Part shown: positions 16,195 through 23,441 of the stretch, piece by piece | How positions within the stretch are numbered: position 1 is the first letter of the stretch | Layout: each line of letters begins with the position of its first letter | Assembly: GCA_039024315.1 (NCBI GenBank) | Contig: JBCCQN010000055.1 | Location: 1 to 41,035 of the forward strand | DNA from: JBCAWW01 sp039024315 | Lineage (GTDB): Bacteria; Bacteroidota; Bacteroidia; J057 | Direction of reading: 5' to 3' | Length of the DNA stretch: 41,035 nt | The notes under the pieces: model-generated | Told to the model about the DNA's origin: nothing | Database searches by the model: none | What the model saw: only the letters and a program-made list of their open reading frames with translations | Made by a program: the position numbers and the translations under genes

Positions 16195-16202
16195 TATCTT
16201 TA
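16195..16202 (+). promoter_or_regulatory. Candidate -7 box of DsbA-like gene
   Basis: TATCTTTA matches TAnnTTTG except at the last base, 4 nt before the ATG at 16207. If used, the transcript would be leaderless or nearly so. No TTG at 17-23 nt upstream was found. Confidence 0.3.
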
Positions 16203-16206
16203 CGGC

Positions 16207-16851
16207 ATGCATAAAATTCGAGTTGATATCATTTCAGATGTTGTCTGCCCTTGGTGTTATCTAGGAAAAGCTCATTTAGAGAAAGCGATTGCGCTAGCAG
16301 GAAATCAATTTGAAGTAGAGATGCATTGGTATCCCTTTGAACTGAATCCCGAGATGCCAGCCGCGGGTATGCCCTTTAGACAATATCTGATGGATAAGTT
16401 TGGAGATGAGGCGAGAATCAAAAAGTCGATAGAGCGACTAAATAGCTTGGGGCATGAAGTCGGCATAGCCTATCATTTTGATCAGATAGATCATATACCC
16501 AATACTTTTGAGGCGCATCGTTTGTTATTTCTAGCTGCGGGCAAACCGTCTCAGCATACTTTGGCGACACATTTGTTTGAGGCTTATTTTGAAAGAGGAG
16601 AAAAGGTCGGCGACAAAGACTATCTCGCCAAAGCCGCTCTAGACTTAGACGTGCCCACTAAGACGATCAAAGAATTTACCAATAGTGATCGAGGCCAAAA
16701 AGAAATCCTCACCCTAGCCCAAGACTACCGAGAATCAGGCATTACAGCAGTACCCACCTATATTTTCAATCAAAAATTTATTATCCAAGGAGCGCAACAA
16801 AGTGAGGGCTTCTTGCAAATATTTCACAAACTCGCCAATGTAGGAGCTTAG
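16207..16851 (+). CDS. DsbA/FrnE-family thiol oxidoreductase
   Basis: This 214-residue cytoplasmic protein has a thioredoxin fold with a helical insertion. The active site CPWC lies at residues 15-18 (SDVVCPWCYLG), and the conserved cis-Pro loop is GITAVPTYIF near residue 182. FrnE-like members (DSBA domain, PF01323) act as disulfide isomerases or in polyketide-type chemistry and stress responses. There is no signal peptide, which fits FrnE rather than periplasmic DsbA. The ATG at 16207 was chosen because the frame upstream offers only a TTG. The gene is preceded by an AGCGTT-hairpin repeat and is probably transcribed alone. Confidence 0.92.
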   Translation: MHKIRVDIISDVVCPWCYLGKAHLEKAIALAGNQFEVEMHWYPFELNPEMPAAGMPFRQYLMDKFGDEARIKKSIERLNSLGHEVGIAYHFDQIDHIPNTFEAHRLLFLAAGKPSQHTLATHLFEAYFERGEKVGDKDYLAKAALDLDVPTKTIKEFTNSDRGQKEILTLAQDYRESGITAVPTYIFNQKFIIQGAQQSEGFLQIFHKLANVGA

Positions 16852-17081
16852 TGTTGGGCTAGAAAAGCCTTGACGCTTGAGGGTTGATGCCTGCTCAATC
16901 CCTCCCTTAGAATTTTACTATTCTCAACCCCAGAGAAAGCATTAGTAGGAATATTTTACAATTAAATAATCTACGATATCATCCTACTCCAAAGAGATTG
17001 AATAAATTGCCCCCGAAATCCGAATTCTTCTTCTAGGCCTCCGAGGCAGAACTAACCTATCTTCAACCTAAACCTTATTTT

Positions 17082-20000
17082 ATGAAAAAACTGTTCCTCA
17101 CCCTATTGGTAGCAATAGGTTTTTGTATGACTACTGTTGGGCAGATTGTCATTACAGAAATCAGCTACAACAATCCTTCCACTGATGACTACGAATATCT
17201 TGAGCTATATAACAATAGCGCTGCAAGTGTAGATTTGAGCGGCTGGGATTTCACGCAAGGAATAACTTATACCTTTCCTGCAGGAGTTACGATCAACGCA
17301 GGGGAGTACCTTTTACTTTCGATTGATTCGGTCAACTTTTTCAACACTTTTGGTATTGCTTCTCGTGAATGGACAAGCGGAAGTTTGTCTAATGGAGGGG
17401 AAGATATCATCCTCGTGGACAACATGGGCATGGGCATCGACACCGTCGATTATGATGATTTTAGCCCTTGGCCAAGAATTGCGGATGGCTTAGGCCCAAG
17501 CTTGATCCTTTGTGATGTCAATGCGGATAATAATGACGTGACCAACTGGAGCTTTTCCAGTAATCCAACTGGGGTCATTCACGGCGAATCGATGTTATTT
17601 GGTAGCCCAGGCATGGCCAATGGACCTTGTGCAACAGCTCCGACTGTCTTTTTGGTAGATGTCGTCATTACAGAAAACGAAGGGGTCGGCAGTGTAGATG
17701 TTGACTTGGTGATGGCCAATGTGGGCGCCACTGATACGATGACTGTAGATTTGGCTTTAGGTACAGGCTCAACTGCCACTGCAGGGGTTGATTTCACTTT
17801 CAGCACCACTACTGTGGGTCTTGGCCCTAATGGAGTTGGCGGTTTTACTTTCGAGACAGTATCTATTCCTATCATTGACGATACCGATGTCGAAATGGAC
17901 GAAACTATCGTCCTAACCTTAACTAATGCCACTTTAGGCGGGGTCATCGCAGCTACCGGCGACTTAGTGGTAACGATTACCGACAATGAGACTCCGCTAC
18001 CGCTCTACCCAATCGGGCTTATCTCAGATGATGCTAATGGCGACGGCGAGGCAGATTCATTAAACGTAGAATGTCGGATTCAAGGGATCGTACATGGTAT
18101 CGATTTACAAGGGGGTAGCAATATTCAATTTACCATCATTGATTCTACCGGAGGGATTGGCCTATTTTCATCTAATGATTATGGCTATACCGTCCAAGAG
18201 GGCGACGAAGTACTGATCGAAGGGAGCGTGAGCCAATTCAGTGGTTTAGCTCAGATGGACCCAGATACCATACAAGTGATCTCTACTGGAAACACTCCTT
18301 TTACTCCGCTAGTCGTAACAGCACTAGATGAATCTACTGAAAGCGAGCTGGTGACCTTGGAATGCGTCAGCATGATCGATCCTTCTCAGTGGCCTACTTC
18401 TGCAGGTGGTAGTGTCAATATCGACGTAACGAATGGGATAGATACCTTTACCGTTAGAATTGATAATGATGTCGATATCAATGGTACCCCAGCGCCAAGC
18501 ACGACTCAATTCAATGTAACTGGTATTGGGGGTCAATTTGACTCTTCTTCCCCCTTTAATGATGGTTATCAATTGTTACCAAGATACATGGCAGACATAG
18601 TCGAGAAGCCAGACTCCAATAGTACGGTTAACTTTGCTCCGATCAGCCTCACCGCTTCAGAAGCAGATGGTAGCATCAGCTTTGATATCAGCCTAGCCAA
18701 TGCAGGTGCTGATACTGTGGCAGTAGATGTAAGCCTAGACGTGGCTAACTCTACAGCAACCGCCGGTGCTGACTTTAGTTGGACTGATACCACGATTGTC
18801 TTTCCTGCCAATGCGACTATGCCAATCAGCTTAAGCTTGACTTTGATCGATGATAGCGATGTCGAAGCAACTGAGAGCATCGTCTTGAACCTCGCCAATG
18901 CGACCAATACTGTTTTAGGGGATAGCGTATTGACCATCAACATTGAAGACAATGATTATCCCATTTATCCAATTGGCGTCATCAATAGTGATGGCGATGG
19001 TGATGGCCTACCGGATTCCTTAGGAGTAAGCTGCCAGATCCAAGGTATCGTTTACGGTATTGACCTTCAAGGTGGTAGCAACATCCAGTTTACCATCATC
19101 GATAGTACCGGTGGTGTCTCTTTATTCTCTACTAATGATTATGGTTATACCGTAACTGAAGGGGACGAAGTGATCATCCAAGGCGAAGTAGAGCACTTTA
19201 ACGGCTTGGGTCAAATGGGACCTGATACCATTATTTTTGTCAGCTCTGGTAATCCACTGATTGCTCCAATGCCGACCACTGTACTTGATGAAAGCACAGA
19301 AAGTGAGTTGGTGGTATTGGAGTGTGTTGAGTTAGTTGACCCCTCGGCTTGGCCTAGTATGTCAGGCGGTAGTGTCAATCTAGAAGTTACGAATGGCACG
19401 GATACCTTGACGGTCCGTATCGATAGCGATACTGACCTTAATGGTAGCCCAGCCCCAACTACTTATTTCGATCTTGTCGGTATTGGTGGCCAGTTCGATA
19501 GCTCTGATCCTCGTACCTCTGGGTATCAATTGCTACCGCGCTACCTCGCAGATGTTATTGAAACGCCTGCTCCTAGAGCTGGGTTTGCGCTAGCGACAAC
19601 TTCTGTAGCGGAAGATGACAACACTTATGATTTCGATATATTATTTGCCAACGGTAGCCCAGATACCACGGTAGTGGCAGTTGCCCTTGACGTTGCTAGC
19701 AGTACCGCAACTGAAGGGACTGACTTTACTTGGACTGATCTAAACCTCGAGTTTACAGATTTGACTTGTGATGAAAATGATACCGCTCAAGTATCCGTTA
19801 CCGTAATTGATGATGCAGACATCGAGGGAAGCGAAACCGTGGTTCTCAACATCACCTCTGTCAGTAATGATGGTACAATCAGTACAGGCACGCTGACTAT
19901 CACCATCACTGAGACAGACAATATCGAAGATCTTCTCCCGCAAAATGCGATCAAACTCTTCCCTAATCCAGCTAGTACTCAGCTTTCGCTGCGTTCTGAC

Positions 20001-20171
20001 TATCGTTTAGAGAGAGTGCGTATCACTAATCTCATGGGACAGACCATGATGCAGCAAGAGCTCAACCAGCCACAAGTTGATTTGAGTATCAGCCAACTGC
20101 CAGCGGGAGTTTATATGATCCAAGTAGAAACGCCAAAAGGCAATTGGACTAGCCGCTGGATCAAGCAATAA
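17082..20171 (+). CDS. Exported multidomain protein: lamin-tail, Calx-beta and OB-like repeats, T9SS sorting domain
   Basis: This 1029-residue protein has a signal peptide (1-20), a lamin-tail domain (about 21-140, VITEISYNNPSTDDYEYLEL), and a first Calx-beta domain (about 186-305). A tandem pair of modules follows, each an OB-like domain (309-507 and 629-828, with QGIVxGIDLQGGSNIQF) plus a Calx-beta domain (511-628 and 832-946, with IDDxDxExxExxVL). A T9SS type A sorting domain (about 950-1029, KLFPNPASTQLSL and LPAGVYMIQVE) ends the protein. Calx-beta domains bind calcium and mediate adhesion; lamin-tail and OB domains often accompany extracellular nucleases, but no nuclease domain is seen. 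It should be secreted or surface-anchored by T9SS. A terminator follows. Confidence 0.9.
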   Translation: MKKLFLTLLVAIGFCMTTVGQIVITEISYNNPSTDDYEYLELYNNSAASVDLSGWDFTQGITYTFPAGVTINAGEYLLLSIDSVNFFNTFGIASREWTSGSLSNGGEDIILVDNMGMGIDTVDYDDFSPWPRIADGLGPSLILCDVNADNNDVTNWSFSSNPTGVIHGESMLFGSPGMANGPCATAPTVFLVDVVITENEGVGSVDVDLVMANVGATDTMTVDLALGTGSTATAGVDFTFSTTTVGLGPNGVGGFTFETVSIPIIDDTDVEMDETIVLTLTNATLGGVIAATGDLVVTITDNETPLPLYPIGLISDDANGDGEADSLNVECRIQGIVHGIDLQGGSNIQFTIIDSTGGIGLFSSNDYGYTVQEGDEVLIEGSVSQFSGLAQMDPDTIQVISTGNTPFTPLVVTALDESTESELVTLECVSMIDPSQWPTSAGGSVNIDVTNGIDTFTVRIDNDVDINGTPAPSTTQFNVTGIGGQFDSSSPFNDGYQLLPRYMADIVEKPDSNSTVNFAPISLTASEADGSISFDISLANAGADTVAVDVSLDVANSTATAGADFSWTDTTIVFPANATMPISLSLTLIDDSDVEATESIVLNLANATNTVLGDSVLTINIEDNDYPIYPIGVINSDGDGDGLPDSLGVSCQIQGIVYGIDLQGGSNIQFTIIDSTGGVSLFSTNDYGYTVTEGDEVIIQGEVEHFNGLGQMGPDTIIFVSSGNPLIAPMPTTVLDESTESELVVLECVELVDPSAWPSMSGGSVNLEVTNGTDTLTVRIDSDTDLNGSPAPTTYFDLVGIGGQFDSSDPRTSGYQLLPRYLADVIETPAPRAGFALATTSVAEDDNTYDFDILFANGSPDTTVVAVALDVASSTATEGTDFTWTDLNLEFTDLTCDENDTAQVSVTVIDDADIEGSETVVLNITSVSNDGTISTGTLTITITETDNIEDLLPQNAIKLFPNPASTQLSLRSDYRLERVRITNLMGQTMMQQELNQPQVDLSISQLPAGVYMIQVETPKGNWTSRWIKQ
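18006..19925 (+). repeat. Tandem duplication of a 960-bp OB-like plus Calx-beta module
   Basis: The unit 18006-18965 is repeated from 18966 to about 19925, a period of exactly 320 codons. Segments such as TTTACCATCATyGAT and the encoded DESTESELV, GYQLLPRY and IGGQFDSS are shared. DNA similarity is still easily visible by eye, which suggests a fairly recent duplication or ongoing conversion. Confidence 0.85.
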
Positions 20172-20225
20172 TTGTAAGGATTGCGAGGGAAGCGAAGGTT
20201 TCCTTTGCTAAAGGCAAGAAATAAG

Positions 20226-20265
20226 ACGAGAAGAGAGATGATTTTATCTCTTTTCTCGTTTTTTT
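20226..20265 (+). terminator. Rho-independent terminator after the lamin-tail protein
   Basis: ACGAGAAGAGAGAT (20226-20239) pairs with ATCTCTTTTCTCGT (20246-20259) with one G-T pair and a 6-nt loop, followed by a T-run to 20265. Confidence 0.85.
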
Positions 20266-20290
20266 ATTGATAGCACTTGAACGTTTAAGT

Positions 20291-20411
20291 ACTTAGATAA
20301 TAGTATTCAGTATTAAGACCTGAGAAAATGGGTCTGTACGGTTCAGTAAGACCTCTTTTCTCTGTACTAAATACTCCCGAAAGCTTTCGGGATACTTGCT
20401 ACTTTCTACTT
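20291..20411 (+). repeat. Dispersed ~120-bp repeat, copy B
   Basis: It is the partner of copy A at 14817-14936. It contains the 16-nt palindrome CCCGAAAGCTTTCGGG (20377-20392). It ends 33 nt before the ATG at 20445. An in-frame ATG inside the repeat (20328) would add 39 unlikely residues to the next protein. Confidence 0.85.
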
Positions 20412-20444
20412 CAATGCCTCTTTAGCCCTCACCAACATCTATTT

Positions 20445-22100
20445 ATGCGTCTTACCTTAGTTTTCATAATGTTGCTTTGTCTGGAATCAGCAAGTTTGTG
20501 GGCTCAAAATCAAGTCCTCAATGGCCGCCTCATCGATGCCGATTCAAAGCAAGCTGTTCCTTACGCCAGCATAAGGATAGAAAACCAAGCTTATGGCTGT
20601 ATCTCAAACGCCGAAGGCGAATTCAACTTAGCGTTCCCCGATGGAGGGGTAATCACAAAAGAAGGCATCCTAAAAATCAGCTGCATAGGCTACGAAACCC
20701 AAAGAATCGCCCTCAAGGAGCTAAATGAAGCCAAACTCCTCATCGTGCTTAAGCCCAAAGCCTATTCGCTAGAAACCGTAACCATCTACTCAAGCGAGCT
20801 TGACGCGCGGGAGATGGTCCGTCAAGCATTGCAGTTTGTCCCCCTAAACTATGCCCAAAAACCCTATCAATTACAGAGTTTTTATCGGCATTATTGTCGA
20901 GAGAGTGGGGTTTACGGACGCTTGATCGAAGCTGTCGTAGAGATCAATGATATGAAAGGTCATGATCGGACCTACCGCTTCCCGGAACAAAAGCTCGAGA
21001 TGCGTTTGACGCAATTGAGACGTAGTTTTGACTTTACTCGATTTTCAGCTTTCCAGCATATTCCAATCGCCTTAAATCGGAGCTTGTTGGCTGATATTGT
21101 CAGTTATCAAAGCCTCCTTTCGCGCCACCTGCATAGTCGTAAACTAAGTTTTGAGTATCAGGATACTACCTATTATGATGGGAAAGTAGTGTATTTGATC
21201 GGACTTAGGGGACGAGCCGAAGGCCTGCAGATGGAGGCTCAACTCTATATTCAAGCGGCTGATTTGGCGATCATCAAGGTGGACCATCGTTACAGTAGTC
21301 AGAGGAGGAAAGATAGCTGGCTTTACCAGAGAGAAGATCATTTTGTGGCCGATTACCAGCTTTATCAAGGCAAATATTACCTCAATTACATTTTAAATGA
21401 GGGTGAGTTTCGAGAGCAACAATTTGACAGCTTAGATCAGGTGGTTTACAGCCAAGACCATTATCATCATGTTGAAATGATGACTCAGACCGTACGCCTT
21501 GAAGGCTTTGACCGCTTTAAAGGCAAGGAGCCTAATGAAGCAGAGATGACACAAGTACCTTACAAAGCCAGTTTTTGGCAACAATACAGTGTGTTGACCG
21601 CCACTCCATTAGAAACGCGGATCGAAGCCGACCTCAATCGTCGGATGCCTCTCAGTCAACAATTTGCCAGTGAGCAGTTAGCTGCCAGTACCCAAGATCA
21701 ACTAGCGCAGCAGTATTTTGATCGCTGGTTAGCCAAGCAAAATGGACGAGTGGCCATCGTAGGGGTTTGGAATAGCCAATATACTCCCAGCGTGAAGGAG
21801 CTGTGGCAGGCCCGTAAGCTTATGAAGGAGTTTCAAGACACCCCTTTTTCTCTTTTGTTGATATCTACTGATAGGGTGGAGAGTCAATGGCAGGAAGCGA
21901 TTCGTAAGAAACGACTTTATGGAGTCGATCACCTCCGAGTAGGATCGGGGCTTGAATCTTCTGTTTGTCAAGCTTTAGGAGCTGAGTCCGAGCCTTATTT
22001 TGTTTTGTATAGCCCCTCCGGGGAACGCTTAGTCGGAGGCGCTAGCTTGCCTAGCACCGAACAGATTCGCAGACTACTATCGACTGCTCAAGGACGGTAG
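20445..22100 (+). CDS. Exported protein with carboxypeptidase-regulatory domain and cysteine-less thioredoxin-like C-terminus
   Basis: Read from 20445 the protein has 551 residues and begins with a clean signal peptide (1-20, ending SLWA|Q). A carboxypeptidase-regulatory-like beta-sandwich follows (about 23-110, LNGRLIDADSKQAVPYASI), then a central region like the DUF found in many such Bacteroidota proteins (about 115-410, FYRHYCRESGVYGRLIEA). The last 125 residues look like a TlpA/thioredoxin fold (GRVAIVGVWNSQYTPSVKEL, then SEPYFVLYSPSGERLVGG with the cis-Pro position). The usual WCxxC is replaced by WNSQYT, so no disulfide chemistry is expected. The longer start at 20328 lies inside a dispersed repeat and was rejected. 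Its 3' end overlaps the next, opposite gene by 13 nt. Confidence 0.82.
   Translation: MRLTLVFIMLLCLESASLWAQNQVLNGRLIDADSKQAVPYASIRIENQAYGCISNAEGEFNLAFPDGGVITKEGILKISCIGYETQRIALKELNEAKLLIVLKPKAYSLETVTIYSSELDAREMVRQALQFVPLNYAQKPYQLQSFYRHYCRESGVYGRLIEAVVEINDMKGHDRTYRFPEQKLEMRLTQLRRSFDFTRFSAFQHIPIALNRSLLADIVSYQSLLSRHLHSRKLSFEYQDTTYYDGKVVYLIGLRGRAEGLQMEAQLYIQAADLAIIKVDHRYSSQRRKDSWLYQREDHFVADYQLYQGKYYLNYILNEGEFREQQFDSLDQVVYSQDHYHHVEMMTQTVRLEGFDRFKGKEPNEAEMTQVPYKASFWQQYSVLTATPLETRIEADLNRRMPLSQQFASEQLAASTQDQLAQQYFDRWLAKQNGRVAIVGVWNSQYTPSVKELWQARKLMKEFQDTPFSLLLISTDRVESQWQEAIRKKRLYGVDHLRVGSGLESSVCQALGAESEPYFVLYSPSGERLVGGASLPSTEQIRRLLSTAQGR
20630..20649 (+). repeat. AGCGTT-hairpin motif inside exported-protein gene
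   Basis: AGCGTT-CCCC-GATGGA-GGGG. It encodes LAFPDGG in the carboxypeptidase-regulatory domain. Confidence 0.5.
22013..22029 (-). repeat. AGCGTT-hairpin motif inside exported-protein gene
   Basis: On the minus strand AGCGTT-CCCC-GGA-GGGG. It is antisense to codons for SPSGERL. Confidence 0.55.
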
Positions 22101-22756
22101 AGTGCTACTAACTCGACACTTTTGCCATCGATATGTAACTCAGAGCCTTTGGTCTGTTGAAATTGAGAGTGATTGTATAGCTCACCGGCGGCACAATAAC
22201 TGTAGTTTAGAAAATGGCCTTGGTTAACTAAGCTATCTATCACAATAAAATTGGCAGAGCGTAAATTTTGGACACTTCCACTTTGCTCCAGCGCAAAGGA
22301 TTTGACATGGATTTTTGCCCCCATTTGGTTAAAAACCAAGCCACCATTGCGTATGTTATTGACAATAATTTCACCATGATTGTCCAGTTTTCCCTCATGA
22401 AAAAGAACAATATCATTTTGATCTGAGTAGAGACTAGCCCCCATAGCCACTTCTAAAAGTCCGTTTACTTTCAAGTTGTAGCCTGTTAGATAAGCGAGGT
22501 CTTGGATCACAATTCGCGCATCTGCTTCAATCACTGTACCGGGGTATTCTGGTTCCCAGTTAGCAGGATTTTCGTAAAAATTATCTTCTTTGGCGGAGAA
22601 GAAAAAATGCTGCGTAGCCTCATGATGCCGCATTTGCTCGATTTGTTCATAGCCCAGTACCCCCACAAATGCACTCAAAAGGATGCCTCTGGCAAATAGG
22701 CGAAGGTTTTGGAGCCGTTGACTAGTAGTATTTTGTAGCGTAAAGCGATTTTTCAT
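22088..22756 (-). CDS. Membrane-anchored or exported beta-rich protein of unknown function
   Basis: Starting at the ATG at 22756 the protein has 222 residues. An N-terminal basic stretch is followed by one hydrophobic segment (about residues 22-37, ARGILLSAFVGVLGY) that would export or anchor it. The remainder is predicted beta strand with a possible right-handed helix repeat pattern (NLKVNGLLEVAMGASLYSD, then KLDNHGEIIVNNIRNGG and SVQNLRSANFIVIDSLVNQG), as in many adhesin stems. ENPANWEPEYPG near the start of the mature part resembles the W-rich entry of Bacteroidota surface repeats. I recognise no enzyme. The stop overlaps the 3' end of the preceding plus-strand gene. A start at 22801 is possible but adds a non-signal-like leader. 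Confidence 0.65.
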   Translation of the reverse strand: MKNRFTLQNTTSQRLQNLRLFARGILLSAFVGVLGYEQIEQMRHHEATQHFFFSAKEDNFYENPANWEPEYPGTVIEADARIVIQDLAYLTGYNLKVNGLLEVAMGASLYSDQNDIVLFHEGKLDNHGEIIVNNIRNGGLVFNQMGAKIHVKSFALEQSGSVQNLRSANFIVIDSLVNQGHFLNYSYCAAGELYNHSQFQQTKGSELHIDGKSVELVALYRP

Positions 22757-22955
22757 GTGGTATTTATATGGAGTTCGGGAATTCAGATATTTCAAAAACA
22801 AATAAATACGATAAATCGCAATAAATAAATCTTTATCGCAAGCAATACTTACACATTAAAAAATGTACTAATGTAATGTTCAGCTTAAGAAAATTACCGT
22901 TGAAGAATGGATTTTTGCAGGAATTTAGGCAGTTTTGTCAAAAATAAGCTTAAAG
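22757..22955. other. AT-rich divergent promoter region
   Basis: These 199 nt separate the unknown anchored protein from the receiver gene. CGATAAA (near 22809) and TTTATCG (near 22833) form an inverted repeat. No clear TAnnTTTG box was found. Confidence 0.35.
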
Positions 22956-23366
22956 ATGACAGCTAGTCCCAAAGTAAATAGAGCGTTGATCGTAGATGAT
23001 GACGAAATCAATAACTTCATCTGTATCAAAAACATCCGCGATGCCAACTTTGCGGAACACGCCAGTTTTTGCCTTCGCGGGCAAGAAGCCTTGGACTTAT
23101 TGCGAGAAGCGGGTGAAAAAAAGGAGGAAGTTCCTGATGTGATTTTTTTAGACATCAACATGCCATTGATGAACGCCTGGGAGTTTTTGGAAGAATATAA
23201 GAAGTTACTGCCGGGACTCGGTAAAGAGGTAAGCCTATTTATTTTATCCTCCTCTGTATATCGTAAGGACGTGGACAAGTCCACTACCTATGATGTGGTG
23301 AAAGACTATTTGGTCAAACCCCTGAGTAAATCGAAGCTAGAGAAGCTCATGGAGCAATATTTTTAG
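22956..23366 (+). CDS. Stand-alone response-regulator receiver protein
   Basis: This 136-residue protein is a single CheY-like receiver domain. The acidic pocket is DDD at 14-16, the phosphoacceptor is D66 in VIFLDINMP, the conserved hydroxyl position lies in LSSSV (98-101), and the conserved Lys is K121 in LVKPLS. There is no output domain, so it probably relays phosphate or acts by protein contact. No histidine kinase gene is in the window. The ATG at 22956 is preferred over an upstream TTG at 22935. It is followed by a perfect bidirectional terminator. Confidence 0.95.
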   Translation: MTASPKVNRALIVDDDEINNFICIKNIRDANFAEHASFCLRGQEALDLLREAGEKKEEVPDVIFLDINMPLMNAWEFLEEYKKLLPGLGKEVSLFILSSSVYRKDVDKSTTYDVVKDYLVKPLSKSKLEKLMEQYF

Positions 23367-23382
23367 GCTTTGAGGAAATATA

Positions 23383-23425
23383 AAAAAGAGGCTATCTCCG
23401 TTTTTGAGATAGCCTCTTCTTTTTT
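23383..23425. terminator. Bidirectional terminator between receiver gene and BNR-repeat gene
   Basis: AAGAGGCTATCTC (23386-23398) pairs perfectly with GAGATAGCCTCTT (23406-23418) around a 7-nt loop. It is flanked by an A-run on the left and a T-run (23420-23425) on the right, so it serves both convergent genes. Confidence 0.9.
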
Positions 23426-23441
23426 GAGTAAATAGCTTTGG

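Noticed and set aside
20328..20444. Upstream extension of the exported-protein gene by 39 codons
   Set aside because: The extension lies inside the 120-bp dispersed repeat and hides the signal peptide that starts at 20445.
22757..22955. Possible small RNA or tRNA in the AT-rich divergent region
   Set aside because: No cloverleaf, no strong hairpin and no terminator were found.
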